Below, piece by piece: positions 55,491 through 63,824 of a DNA stretch of 64,000 nucleotides. The stretch is from the NCBI GenBank assembly GCA_036703985.1, contig DATNQN010000065.1, forward strand, positions 34,631-98,630, in the 5' to 3' direction. Position 1 is the stretch's first letter; the number at the start of each line of letters is the position of its first letter. The translations under genes were made by a program, and so were the position numbers. The notes beneath the pieces were generated by a model. The model made no database searches. It was not told the origin of the DNA and worked only from the letters and a program-made list of their open reading frames with translations. This DNA comes from Leptolyngbyaceae cyanobacterium (lineage in GTDB: Bacteria; Cyanobacteriota; Cyanobacteriia; Cyanobacteriales; Aerosakkonemataceae).

Positions 55491-57053
55491 ATGGAAATTG
55501 AAGAATTCTTAAATAAATACACTGCAGGAGAAAGAGATTTTCCAGGTGTCAACTTAAGTGAAGCAAATTTAAGTGCGGTCAACCTCACTGGTGCCAATTT
55601 GAGCGGGGCTAACCTTAGCGTGGCTAATTTAAGCGGTGCAAATCTCAGCCTGGCTAACCTCAGCCACGCCAAACTAAACGTAGCTAGATTAAGCGGCGCT
55701 AACCTCAGTAAGGCAAACTTAAATCGCGCTATTTTGAATGTAGCTAACTTAATTCGCGCCGATTTGGGAGGGTGCGAAATGATCCAAGCAGCCTTAATTC
55801 GCGCCGAATTAATTCGCGCCGAACTGAGTAGAGTAAATTTAAGCGGTGCTAACCTCAGTAGTGCAGATCTCAGAGAAGCAAAACTAAGACAAGCAAACCT
55901 CAGTCGCGCTAATCTGGGTAGCGCTAATTTACGCGGTGCTTCTCTGACTGCTGCCAATTTAGAAGGCGCTAATTTACATGGTGCTGATTTGAGCCGTGCG
56001 GATCTCACGGGTGCGAATTTAAGAGATGTAGAATTAAGGCAAGCTAATCTCAGTTGTATTAATCTGAGTGGAGCTAATCTGAGTGGAGCTAATTTAAGAT
56101 GGGCCGATCTGAGCGGAGCTAATTTAAGATGGGCTGATTTAAGCGATAGTAAATTGAGCGGAGCTAATTTAATTGGCGCTGATTTAAGTAACGCTAATTT
56201 ACTTAATTCGAGCCTAGTTCATGCCGATCTGACTCAAGCTAGATTGATTCGGGCAGATTGGACTGGCGCTGATTTGTCGGGAGCGATTTTAACGGGAGCT
56301 AAACTTTATGCAGTTTCGCGTTTCGGCTTAAAAACTGAAGGGTTGACCTGCGAGTGGGTAGACTTAAGTCCGGATGGCGATCGCAGCCAAATTTATCGTT
56401 TAACTACAGAAGAAGCTAGAAAGTTTTTCCATCAAACATTACCTACAGTCCAAATAATTATTGATGCTCCTTTAGATCACGATGCCCACTTTGCTCTAGC
56501 ATATTCCTACCAACAAATTGCTCAACAATATCCTATATTACCTCAGCCACCGACAATTAAAGTAGGTCGTCGTCGTACTCTGCTCACATTTGTTCTCGAT
56601 AACGATAACCAATTATTTTCTACTGCTTATGTCGGAATACTTCCCTTTACAGATAGCGAACAAACTCAGAAAAATATCGTAACTTTAATGCAATTGTTGC
56701 AATCCTCGGAAATAGATAATTTGAACATCAAAGAACCGCAACGCATTCAAGATATGAGTAGTATTTTAATTAAGGGATTAAGTAAAATTTTTCCTGTAAA
56801 GTTATTAAAAAACAGCTTAGGGATTTCCGAACATTTAAAATTTTTTCAATCTCCTACCCAAACGGTGTTAACTAACTCAAGCGACCAAACCCTGAATATC
56901 TACCATCACCCTAGATTTGGCAAACGGTTCGTTAAATCATCCAGCTTTAGCAATCCAGATCAAGTTACTTCGATCGAGCCAGTTAAACATACTCTTCCTT
57001 CGGCTAGCGTAGTAGTAGATTTTATTAAAAACTTTCCTTACTTATCAAAATAA
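55491..57053 (+). CDS. Pentapeptide repeat protein with unknown C-terminal domain (paralogue 2)
   Basis: 520 residues, 128 bases after its paralogue and built the same way: cap IEEFLNKYTAGERDF, about fifty pentapeptides, then the same C-terminal domain (RSQIYRLTTEEARKFFHQTLP, TQTVLTNSSDQTLNIYHHPR). Identity is high in the pentapeptide-to-domain junction (GAKLYAVSRFGLKTEG) and lower in the C-terminal half, so this is a tandem duplication that has diverged. It is probably expressed from its own promoter in the spacer. Function unknown. Confidence 0.88.
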   Translation: MEIEEFLNKYTAGERDFPGVNLSEANLSAVNLTGANLSGANLSVANLSGANLSLANLSHAKLNVARLSGANLSKANLNRAILNVANLIRADLGGCEMIQAALIRAELIRAELSRVNLSGANLSSADLREAKLRQANLSRANLGSANLRGASLTAANLEGANLHGADLSRADLTGANLRDVELRQANLSCINLSGANLSGANLRWADLSGANLRWADLSDSKLSGANLIGADLSNANLLNSSLVHADLTQARLIRADWTGADLSGAILTGAKLYAVSRFGLKTEGLTCEWVDLSPDGDRSQIYRLTTEEARKFFHQTLPTVQIIIDAPLDHDAHFALAYSYQQIAQQYPILPQPPTIKVGRRRTLLTFVLDNDNQLFSTAYVGILPFTDSEQTQKNIVTLMQLLQSSEIDNLNIKEPQRIQDMSSILIKGLSKIFPVKLLKNSLGISEHLKFFQSPTQTVLTNSSDQTLNIYHHPRFGKRFVKSSSFSNPDQVTSIEPVKHTLPSASVVVDFIKNFPYLSK

Positions 57054-57277
57054 GCTAGTTAGGAAAAAAATTATTAAAATAAATAAAGAGCCAATTAAAA
57101 AGTCAACTCAACTGTCGCGCTAGCAAGGTAGAGAAGTAAGGAGGAAATTTGCGATCGCTCTTGGAGGGGAAGATAGGCGTCACGGCGTACCTTGACAGGA
57201 AAGATCGAACTCGATCGCGATCGATCGCGAATGACTGGGATCTGGCAAAATTGCCTTTGAGTTATGAGGTAAACCGA

Positions 57278-57880
57278 ATGAACCCCCCGCGCGATTTCTT
57301 TGGGAAGATGATGGGTCGTACCCGTTATGTAGTCTGTCGTCTATTTATTCATCTAGCTGGCGAAGAAGTAGCCCCTTTACTGGGCGTACTCAACCGCGCT
57401 GGTAGAGATGCGATCGATGCTGAAGGGGATTTGCAAGTAATGGGCGAAGGATTGGTAGAAATCTGTCAAAGCCTATTGGAATACGACACTTACTGGCAAT
57501 CCGCCGTGAACGAAGGCAACGTATTTTGGGATGAAGGAGAAGCCGGTGATGAGGTAAATTATTTATTTACCGATTCTGCCCAGCGTTACCTGAGCGAACT
57601 AGACTTGAGTAATGGCAGTTTTGGGAACGAACCGCTTTCGTTGCCAGTGACTCGCAATTTAGTGGTAATGATAACAGTAGCTTATGTTGGTGAAGTTCCG
57701 GAATTGGAAACAGAGATCTCGAGCATTAGCACCTTAAAAGCGGGCTTGAAAGCGTTAATTAACCTGCATTACAACGGAAGCTTGCGAGCGATCCAAATTC
57801 ATTGGTCACCGGCACAATTAGGCGAGGAACTAACTTCCGACCAGCTATTAGAACATTTCCCAGAGTTAATCCCTTTGTAG
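57278..57880 (+). CDS. DUF1517-like protein
   Basis: 200 residues from the ATG at 57278, preceded by GAGGT at good spacing; the frame is open upstream to about 57149 but that part does not look like protein. The C-terminal half with VVMITVAYVGEVPELETEI, TLKAGLKALINL and IQIHWSPAQLGEELTSDQLLEHFPEL matches the conserved end of DUF1517 proteins of cyanobacteria and plastids. N-terminal part: MNPPRDFFGKMMGRTRYVVC. There is no TM segment, unlike longer DUF1517 proteins. Function unknown. A lipoprotein gene follows 77 bases downstream. Confidence 0.75.
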   Translation: MNPPRDFFGKMMGRTRYVVCRLFIHLAGEEVAPLLGVLNRAGRDAIDAEGDLQVMGEGLVEICQSLLEYDTYWQSAVNEGNVFWDEGEAGDEVNYLFTDSAQRYLSELDLSNGSFGNEPLSLPVTRNLVVMITVAYVGEVPELETEISSISTLKAGLKALINLHYNGSLRAIQIHWSPAQLGEELTSDQLLEHFPELIPL

Positions 57881-57957
57881 CTAGCAAACAGTATCAATTG
57901 CGGCACAAAATTGTAGTGGGTAGGTTACTCCCAAACAAAGCTTTTTTTGAAATCACG

Positions 57958-58854
57958 ATGATTAGTAAACAACCTGTATTGCGTAAACTGACGATCTTTT
58001 TCTTGGCTGTCACTCTATGTTGGACAACCGTTGCTTGCGGCGGCAACAATACTTCCAATCGCTCTTATAGTGGAAACACTACCTCCCAAAGCGCTCCTAC
58101 GAGAATTAGTGATGGGGAGTATCCCGTGCAACAGGCAAGCTATAACGATGCCAATGGGGAATACAGTTTGTTTTTGCTCAATACTCCACCAGGGACTCCC
58201 CCCGCTTTTCGCACCAGTAATTTACAAATGGCGCAGCTAACGCCAGAGGAAGCCAATCAAGGTAAAAAAAGTTACTTGAAAGTGCAAAATGGCCAACCTT
58301 CCTTACACTTGAAGGAAGACTTCAAAATTGAATACATCCACGCCGTTACGGAAACTCGCACCGATCCGCAAAGCGGACAACCCCAAACGGTAATCGTCCG
58401 TCAGGAAAGTGGTGGTTTTTGGGCACCGTTTGCTGGAGCAGTAGCGGGTAATATTGTAGGTAACTTGCTATTCAGACCGCAATACTACGTACCGCCAGTT
58501 TATCAACCGGGTGTTTCCATCATGACCGGTTACGGCGGCTACGGTCGCACTTATGACCAAGCGGTGAGCCAATACCAAACTCGTTACCAAGCACCGCCGC
58601 CAGCAGTGAGAAATCAACAAAGTTTTCGCACGACTGGTCGAATCAGAAATTATCCTTCCGGTACTTCTTCTAACAGCAGACCTTCCGGTACTTCTTCTAA
58701 CAGCCGTCCTACGGGTTCTGGTGTTGGTTCTAGTACTTTGCGCTCGTCCGGTCAATCTAAACCCAGTCGCGATCGCTCATCTAGCTTTGGCAGCGGTCGT
58801 TCCTCCGGTTTTGGCAGTCGCCGCACTCCTAGTTTCGGTGGCAGACGCCGTTAA
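57958..58854 (+). CDS. Putative lipoprotein with glycine-rich C terminus
   Basis: 298 residues from the ATG at 57958. The signal sequence LRKLTIFFLAVTLCWTTVAC ends in a lipobox with Cys at about residue 27, followed by GGNNTSN. A central domain (EYSLFLLNTPPGTPPAFRTSNLQMAQLT, then GGFWAPFAGAVAGNIVGNLLF, a Gly-zipper-like hydrophobic segment) leads to a low-complexity tail rich in Ser/Arg/Gly (SSGFGSRRTPSFGGRRR). Membrane-anchored envelope protein; no function assigned. Confidence 0.75.
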   Translation: MISKQPVLRKLTIFFLAVTLCWTTVACGGNNTSNRSYSGNTTSQSAPTRISDGEYPVQQASYNDANGEYSLFLLNTPPGTPPAFRTSNLQMAQLTPEEANQGKKSYLKVQNGQPSLHLKEDFKIEYIHAVTETRTDPQSGQPQTVIVRQESGGFWAPFAGAVAGNIVGNLLFRPQYYVPPVYQPGVSIMTGYGGYGRTYDQAVSQYQTRYQAPPPAVRNQQSFRTTGRIRNYPSGTSSNSRPSGTSSNSRPTGSGVGSSTLRSSGQSKPSRDRSSSFGSGRSSGFGSRRTPSFGGRRR

Positions 58855-59210
58855 GTAAGCAGGAGATGGGGAAAAGGGGAGATAGATGAAATATATTTTT
58901 ATACTTCATCCTTCATCCTTTTCCTTTCCCTAGTCCCTAGCTCCTGAAGATGAAATAACTTAACGGACTATGTTAATTTTTTTATAGAATATGAGCGCAC
59001 TATGACTTGTTCCCCAACCGATCGAGATGGGGACGCTCAACTAGGCTAACAACCTGCATACAATGAAACACGGGCTGAAATTTCAGTCCTAAGGGGTAGG
59101 GCATACCATCCCTAAAGCAGTAAACGGTTGGCTTTTGAATATACCCATCCCCTCCTTTGGAGATTGGGAAACGCGAAAACGGCAATAAAATTTTTAGGAA
59201 CTCTTGCTTC
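58855..59210. promoter_or_regulatory. petB upstream region
   Basis: 356 bases. The left part (58890-58945) is a pyrimidine-rich spacer repeat. At 59072-59090 GGGCTGAAATTTCAGTCCT is an imperfect hairpin in the likely 5' leader of petB. AGGAA (59197) lies 10 bases before the start codon. No other gene is seen. Confidence 0.5.
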
Positions 59211-59879
59211 ATGTTTACTAAGCAGGTAACGGACTCAAAAATATACAACTGGTTTCAGGAACGCCTAGAAATTCAGGCGCTAGCTGATGACGTATCCAGC
59301 AAGTACGTTCCTCCCCACGTCAATATCTTTTATTGCCTGGGTGGGATTACCCTGGTTTGCTTTATCATCCAGTTCGCCACTGGATTCGCCATGACTTTTT
59401 ACTACAAGCCAACTGTCACCGAAGCTTTTAACTCGGTACAGTACATCATGACGGATGTCAATTTTGGCTGGCTGATCCGCTCCATTCACCGCTGGTCTGC
59501 CAGTATGATGGTGCTGATGATGATTCTCCACGTTTTCCGAGTTTATTTAACTGGTGGTTTTAAAAAGCCCCGTGAATTAACCTGGGTAACTGGCGTGGTC
59601 ATGGCCGTAATCACCGTTTCTTTTGGCGTGACTGGCTACTCTCTGCCTTGGGATCAAATCGGTTACTGGGCGGTGAAAATCGTGAGCGGTGTTCCAGAAG
59701 CGATTCCCGTGGTTGGTACTCTGATCGCCGATCTGCTGCGTGGCGGTTCTAGTGTAGGTCAGGCTACCCTAACTCGTTACTACAGCGCTCACACCTTTGT
59801 TCTACCTTGGCTGCTTGCGGTGTTCATGCTGTTGCACTTCTTGATGATCCGCAAGCAAGGTATTTCCGGCCCCTTGTAA
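59211..59879 (+). CDS. petB: Cytochrome b6
   Basis: 222 residues, the exact family length, from the ATG at 59211 ([16 protein letters not shown]). The four TM helices carry the heme-binding His residues ([20 protein letters not shown] and [11 protein letters not shown] ... [11 protein letters not shown]), and Cys35 in NIFYCLGG binds the extra covalent heme ci. It is the quinol-oxidising core subunit of the thylakoid cytochrome b6f complex, which links photosystem II and photosystem I and also respiration. petD follows 62 bases downstream as an operon. Confidence 0.98.
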   Translation: MFTKQVTDSKIYNWFQERLEIQALADDVSSKYVPPHVNIFYCLGGITLVCFIIQFATGFAMTFYYKPTVTEAFNSVQYIMTDVNFGWLIRSIHRWSASMMVLMMILHVFRVYLTGGFKKPRELTWVTGVVMAVITVSFGVTGYSLPWDQIGYWAVKIVSGVPEAIPVVGTLIADLLRGGSSVGQATLTRYYSAHTFVLPWLLAVFMLLHFLMIRKQGISGPL

Positions 59880-59941
59880 AATCGGAAGTTAAGTTAAACT
59901 GCTGTTTAAAAGAGCCTCACAGAGGAGAGCATTTTTTAACT

Positions 59942-60424
59942 ATGTCCATCATGAAAAAACCGGATTTGAGCGATCCGGTATTACGCGCTAAACTTGCCAA
60001 AGGTATGGGCCATAACTACTATGGCGAACCTGCTTGGCCCAACGACTTGCTGTACGTGTTCCCGATCGTGATCATGGGAACGATCGCCCTGTGTATCGGT
60101 TTAGCAGTTCTCGACCCGGCGATGGTAGGAGAACCTTCTAACCCATTTGCCACACCTTTGGAAATTTTGCCAGAGTGGTACTTGTATCCTGTTTTCCAAA
60201 TTCTGCGTACAGTACCCAACAAATTGCTGGGTGTGTTGTTGATGAGTGCGGTACCTCTGGGTTTGATTTTGGTTCCTTTTATTGAAAACGTCAACAAGTT
60301 CCAAAATCCTTTCCGCCGTCCAGTAGCCACCACCGTGTTTTTAATTGGTACTCTGGTTACTCTTTACCTGGGTATCGGTGCTACTTTCCCGATCGACAAA
60401 TCTCTTACTCTCGGTTTGTTCTAA
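59942..60424 (+). CDS. petD: Cytochrome b6f complex subunit IV
   Basis: 160 residues, the usual length, from the ATG at 59942 ([18 protein letters not shown]); a second in-frame ATG at 59951 is less likely. GAGGAG lies 14 bases upstream. Three TM helices and the Qo-site PEWY motif ([16 protein letters not shown]) are intact. It completes the b-type core with PetB. The petA-petC genes are not in the window, as is usual in cyanobacteria. Confidence 0.98.
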   Translation: MSIMKKPDLSDPVLRAKLAKGMGHNYYGEPAWPNDLLYVFPIVIMGTIALCIGLAVLDPAMVGEPSNPFATPLEILPEWYLYPVFQILRTVPNKLLGVLLMSAVPLGLILVPFIENVNKFQNPFRRPVATTVFLIGTLVTLYLGIGATFPIDKSLTLGLF

Positions 60425-60572
60425 AAGCGATCGTTTACTAAATGTGACGCCTGTTGGCTTTCTTCGCAGTACAAATGTAGTTGCAAGGAAATGTTACCGG
60501 GCGTCATATCGATTTTGGATTTTAGATTGGGAAAGGATGAAGTCTGAAGGATGAAGGATAAAAATTAAGTAA

Positions 60573-60618
60573 CTCTCCCCATCTCCCCATCTCCCCATCC
60601 CCCCATCCCCCCATCCTT
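60573..60618. repeat. CTCCCCAT tandem repeat
   Basis: Iterated CTCCCCAT/CCCCCCAT units of 8 bases in the spacer after petD, ending about 15 bases before the stop of the next (convergent) gene. Confidence 0.7.
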
Positions 60619-60631
60619 CTACAACTTGAAA

Positions 60632-60841
60632 CTACTCTTCTTTCCGTAAGTCCGATCGCAAATTTTCACCACCTTCATTAATCATTTGCGGGTCAAAACC
60701 GGGATTAGAAAGAAGTTCTTCTGGATGTTCGGGAATGCCAGAAGTGCGGACGAGATCTCTAGGATCTACCGCATTCTCTACTTGGGGAGGTGCGTCAACA
60801 TTATTTTTATAAGCAGGCTGCTTGGGTGCTTCGCCAGTCAT
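60632..60841 (-). CDS. Conserved-type hypothetical protein (69 aa)
   Basis: A short, polar, proline-rich protein without Cys or TM segments: MTGEAPKQPAYKN, VENAVDPRDLVRTSGIPEHPEELL, NEGGENLRSD. It reads like an intrinsically disordered peptide of the kind often found near photosynthesis genes in cyanobacteria, but I do not recognise a named family. It converges on petD. Confidence 0.65.
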   Translation of the reverse strand: MTGEAPKQPAYKNNVDAPPQVENAVDPRDLVRTSGIPEHPEELLSNPGFDPQMINEGGENLRSDLRKEE

Positions 60842-60930
60842 AATGATTTTCTCTGCCTATTTACATCTTTGAGGCTAAAATTATCTTTCGTGAAGTACAC
60901 ACTATCTAGAGACAGATTAGAGTTAATAAA

Positions 60931-61170
60931 ATGCAGAAAAAGCAAAAATTTCCTCATTTAGTCGGATCGAAATGGACAGCCCAACAAAAAACTTGGGGTT
61001 GGCGACATTTTCAAGTGGTTAATCGCAAAAATGAAGGGGAGTGGGTATTTGCTGAAATGGTAGCTTCCTGCGATCCGAAGGTACGCTTTTGGATTAACGC
61101 TAAAGCCCTAAAAAATTCCTTGATGTGGCAACCTGGTTGGACTCCTTTGAATCAATTAATACAAGAATAG
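60931..61170 (+). CDS. TIGR02450-type Trp-rich small protein
   Basis: 79 residues, rich in Trp: VGSKWTAQQKTWGWRHFQVV, GEWVFAEMVASCDPKVRFWI, MWQPGWTPL. Trp spacing and the RHFQV and AEMVAS..K.R.WI motifs match the TIGR02450 family, which is common in cyanobacteria and some proteobacteria. The function is unknown. It stands alone, divergent from the 69-aa gene. Confidence 0.85.
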   Translation: MQKKQKFPHLVGSKWTAQQKTWGWRHFQVVNRKNEGEWVFAEMVASCDPKVRFWINAKALKNSLMWQPGWTPLNQLIQE

Positions 61171-61478
61171 GCTTTATATCAGAAGAAAGATGATTTAGAA
61201 AAAATCTTCGCTTGGTTAACGCAATCCATTAATCTAAGAAAAAATTGTTGTTATTTCAAAAAGAATAGTTTCCTTGCATTTTGCCTATTTTCAGTGCTGG
61301 CAAGGTTGGCACTATTGAAGATCTTGTGCGTGCTGTTTATGTAAAGTTTTCTCTGACGGAAATTGCCAAAATCGATCGTGCTACTGTTGCTTAAGAAATC
61401 GGAATTCAGAATTCAGGAAGTAAATGATTCTGCATCCTGAATTCTGGTTGCTCAAAAATCCTTTTTTACCCGTACTCT
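61171..61478. other. Intergenic region with a possible gene remnant
   Basis: 308 bases. At 61281-61394 a plus-strand frame reads from TTG as LPIFSAGKVGTIEDLVRAV, continues KFSLTEIAKIDRATVA and stops; it is protein-like but has no good start, so it may be a 3' gene remnant. GAATTC-type repeat copies follow at 61400-61445. Confidence 0.35.
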
Positions 61479-61868
61479 CTACCTGCCTACAGTAGCTAGT
61501 CCGAAAACCAAAGCAAATACTAAGGCGATGACGATAAAGATCAAAGCAATGATTAACAACCAATATTGCAGAGTGTAAAGTTTTCTTAACTCGCCCAGCG
61601 CACCCATCAAGTTTTCGATGTCACTTCCACTAGTTTCTACGATGCGTCGGAAAGATGAAGAAGCGCTGTTAGTCCAAACACCGATTAAGATGTAAACAAC
61701 TCCACTGATGATATTACCTACTCCACCTGCTCGTAATGATAACAGTCCGCCTAGCGCTCCTAGAACCCCAACTGCGATCAGGAAGTAGGCTACAAAGCGC
61801 ATTTTATCAGCTAGGTTTTTGATCAGTTCGTTCTGGGAACTACTAAATTCGTATTCGCGAGATTCCAT
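61479..61868 (-). CDS. Small integral membrane protein (129 aa)
   Basis: Not assigned to a named family with certainty (it may be of the DUF5362 type). Three hydrophobic helices: RFVAYFLIAVGVLGALGGLL (about 24-43), VGNIISGVVYILIGVWTN (about 50-67) and WLLIIALIFIVIALVFALVF (about 103-122). A cytosolic amphipathic segment (SSFRRIVETSGSDIENLMGAL) lies between the second and third. The N terminus is soluble and polar. No operon partner. Confidence 0.75.
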   Translation of the reverse strand: MESREYEFSSSQNELIKNLADKMRFVAYFLIAVGVLGALGGLLSLRAGGVGNIISGVVYILIGVWTNSASSSFRRIVETSGSDIENLMGALGELRKLYTLQYWLLIIALIFIVIALVFALVFGLATVGR

Positions 61869-62124
61869 TTATTATGCCTCAGATGTAAATACCCAGATTT
61901 TAAGCTATTTGTGGCTATTGGATGGGTGAGGCGGCAAAATGCGATCGCAAATTTTCAGTACTGTCTTTTTAAATTAGTTAAATTGCGATCGATCGTTGTA
62001 ATTATTGATTGTTTAACTATTTGTTAAATTGCTAAAAAATCTATTGCTAAATTCTGCATATTGACATACCATCTAAGAATGGGAAAAGGTGCGCTCATAT
62101 ACATTTATTCCTTTTAGCCTCTAA

Positions 62125-62949
62125 ATGACTTTCATTAACCCCAAAACCGACTTCGCCTTTAAAAAAATATTCGGTTCCCAACAAAGCAAAGATATTTTAA
62201 TCAGCTTTCTAAACGCCCTGCTTTATAACGCCAATCCCACCATTGAAGATTTAGAAATTCTCAATCCTTATTTAGCACCTCAAATCAGAGGGATTAAAGA
62301 TACTTACTTAGATGTAAAAGCTAAAATCAATGGTGATAAAACCGTGATTATTGAAATGCAAATTTTGAACGTCGAAGGATTTGAAAAGCGCATTTTATAC
62401 AATGCAGCCAAAGCTTATTCAATTCAACTCGATTCAGGAGAAAACTATACGCTTCTAAATCCCGTAATTGCTTTAACAATTACTGATTTTGAAATGTTTC
62501 CCAATTTTGATAAAGTAATTTCCCGTTTTGCCCTCAAAGAACAAGATTACTTAGTTGATTATTCTATCTATGATATCGAATTGGTGTTTGTAGAATTGCC
62601 CAAATTTAACAAAACTTTGGAAGAACTGGAAACAGTTACCGACAAATGGATTTATTTTCTGAAAAGCGCTAGAAGTTTAAATAATGTCCCCGAAACAATG
62701 GGCATAGTTCCCGAAATTCAAAAAGCTTTTGAGATTGCTAATCAAGCCAACTTGAATCGGGAGGAATTGGAAGATTTACAAAAGCGGGAAATTTTTATTC
62801 AAGACCAGCGAAATGCGATTACAAGGGCTGTTAATCAAAAAATTCTAGAAATTGCCAAGCGGTTAATTGAGGCAGGATTAGATGACCAAACTATCAGTCA
62901 AACAACTAAACTTAGTTTGTCAGAAGTGCAAAAGCTGAGAATAAATTAA
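62125..62949 (+). CDS. Rpn-family recombination-promoting nuclease (PD-(D/E)XK)
   Basis: 274 residues. The N terminus INPKTDFAFKKIFGSQQSKDILISFLNALL is the Rpn/PDDEXK_2 signature. The nuclease core has Asp63 (YLDVKAKING) and Glu77-x-Gln79 (VIIEMQI), the E-x-Q variant of PD-(D/E)XK usual in this family. The C-terminal part is a helical region with ...GLDDQTISQTTKLSLSEVQKLR, a helix-turn-helix-like end also usual. Members nick DNA and promote recombination in E. coli; many cyanobacterial copies are multi-copy accessory genes. No transposon ends are seen. Confidence 0.88.
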   Translation: MTFINPKTDFAFKKIFGSQQSKDILISFLNALLYNANPTIEDLEILNPYLAPQIRGIKDTYLDVKAKINGDKTVIIEMQILNVEGFEKRILYNAAKAYSIQLDSGENYTLLNPVIALTITDFEMFPNFDKVISRFALKEQDYLVDYSIYDIELVFVELPKFNKTLEELETVTDKWIYFLKSARSLNNVPETMGIVPEIQKAFEIANQANLNREELEDLQKREIFIQDQRNAITRAVNQKILEIAKRLIEAGLDDQTISQTTKLSLSEVQKLRIN

Positions 62950-62986
62950 TATAGCAGAAGGCAGAGAAAAATAAACTCCAGCAAAC

Positions 62987-63160
62987 TTACCGCTTGGTAG
63001 CATCAGTTTCCTCTCTCAGCTTACGACGTTCAGCAATTCTTTTTGCTGTAGCTATAGCTGCTTCGTTAGCTATATAACCACCTGTTTTAATAGCATCGGC
63101 TATTTTTTTAGCTTCGCTACCGACAACTGGCTGCGAGATTGTGTAAAAGGGATATTTCAT
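62987..63160 (-). CDS. Small hypothetical protein (57 aa)
   Basis: A clean frame on the minus strand from ATG at 63160 to a TAA at 62987: MKYPFYTISQPVVGSEAKKI, then GGYIANEAAIATAKRI and a charged end REETDATKR. It has gene-like composition (helical, Ala-rich centre, basic end) and sits 33 bases downstream of another small antitoxin-like gene. It is convergent with the Rpn gene. Possibly part of a small addiction-type module; not recognised. Confidence 0.5.
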   Translation of the reverse strand: MKYPFYTISQPVVGSEAKKIADAIKTGGYIANEAAIATAKRIAERRKLREETDATKR

Positions 63161-63193
63161 AGTAGGCGTTGCAAAATGATGTTTTTTTACTAC

Positions 63194-63412
63194 TTAATTA
63201 TACCCAAGTTGTGGTTCTCCATCTTCAAGGGTGTAAATATCCGGTTCATCGTTGAGAAAATCAAAGCAACCGCCGCTTTGAGTGAGTTGAATTAATTCGG
63301 AAGTGGAAGGATAGGGAATATTGGCAAATAATTTTTCTTCTAGTAAAGTTCGCTCCTCTGGGGAGAGAGATAGGATAACTTGAAAGACGGATTCAACTAA
63401 TTGGGCGTTCAT
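63194..63412 (-). CDS. Small antitoxin-like hypothetical protein (72 aa)
   Basis: Begins MNAQLVESVFQVILSLSPEERTLLEEKLF, an amphipathic helical start seen in many short cyanobacterial proteins coupled to toxin genes, and ends in an acidic tail (FDFLNDEPDIYTLEDGEPQL). No DNA-binding motif is certain. The 57-aa gene follows 33 bases downstream on the same strand; no obvious toxin is adjacent. Function unknown. Confidence 0.6.
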   Translation of the reverse strand: MNAQLVESVFQVILSLSPEERTLLEEKLFANIPYPSTSELIQLTQSGGCFDFLNDEPDIYTLEDGEPQLGYN

Positions 63413-63479
63413 GGTTTATTATCTTATTATTAATTTTTTTCTCTTCTTTATTATACAGAGTTACTCGCCGTCATCATAG

Positions 63480-63604
63480 CTCGCCTGCGATTCAAATCGC
63501 AGGCTAATAGCGGAAGTCCGTTAAAACGGACTGAAATTTTTATTGAGGTTTTTAGTCGGTTTTAACCGACTTTCGCTATTAGCCAGGGAATAAATTCCCT
63601 GGCG
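63480..63604. repeat. Hairpin-rich MITE-like repeat element
   Basis: About 125 bases of nested inverted repeats. Hairpin 1: GCCTGCGATT/AATCGCAGGC (63483-63504). Hairpin 2: AGTCCGTT/AACGGACT (63515-63532). Hairpin 3: AGTCGGTT/AACCGACT (63554-63571). Hairpin 4: GCCAGGGAAT/ATTCCCTGGC (63582-63603). GCTAATAGCG near 63503 pairs with CGCTATTAGC near 63574-63583, closing hairpins 2 and 3 into one branched structure. Elements like this are multi-copy in many cyanobacteria. It overlaps the 3' end of the next gene. Confidence 0.8.
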
Positions 63605-63819
63605 GGTGTGGGCGACACTGATAAACCCAATTCCTTCTTTACCTCTGCTAACGAAATTGAAGGTTTATCTGCATCTTCCAGCTTGGCATTTCGCAAATCT
63701 TCCAAATCTTCCAAATCTTCTAACAATTCTTGCAATGCTGCAAATTCCTCGTAAGGGAGGACAACAAATTCTTTCTTGCCGTTTTTGCTTAAATACTCTG
63801 GGTGTAATTTAATCATCAT
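63562..63819 (-). CDS. Type II antitoxin-like protein with repeat-derived C terminus
   Basis: 85 residues; start at 63819 or the next codon 63816, with GGAGGG just upstream, inside the end of the PIN gene. MMIKLHPEYLSKNGKKEFVV, LPYEEFAALQELLEDL and SISLAEVKKELGL are typical of a Phd/RelB-related antitoxin family of cyanobacteria. The usual end would be near ELGL; here the frame continues for about 18 more residues (SVSPTPAREFIPWLIAKVG), of which the last 14 are encoded by the hairpin repeat at 63480-63604. So the repeat has probably replaced the original end and perhaps a downstream toxin gene. Confidence 0.75.
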   Translation of the reverse strand: MMIKLHPEYLSKNGKKEFVVLPYEEFAALQELLEDLEDLEDLRNAKLEDADKPSISLAEVKKELGLSVSPTPAREFIPWLIAKVG

Positions 63820-63824
63820 TCTAT

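Noticed and set aside
53818..57053. Regular short repeats that could be mistaken for a CRISPR array or minisatellite
   Set aside because: They are the 15-base codon periodicity of pentapeptide repeat genes in open frame, not spacer-repeat units.
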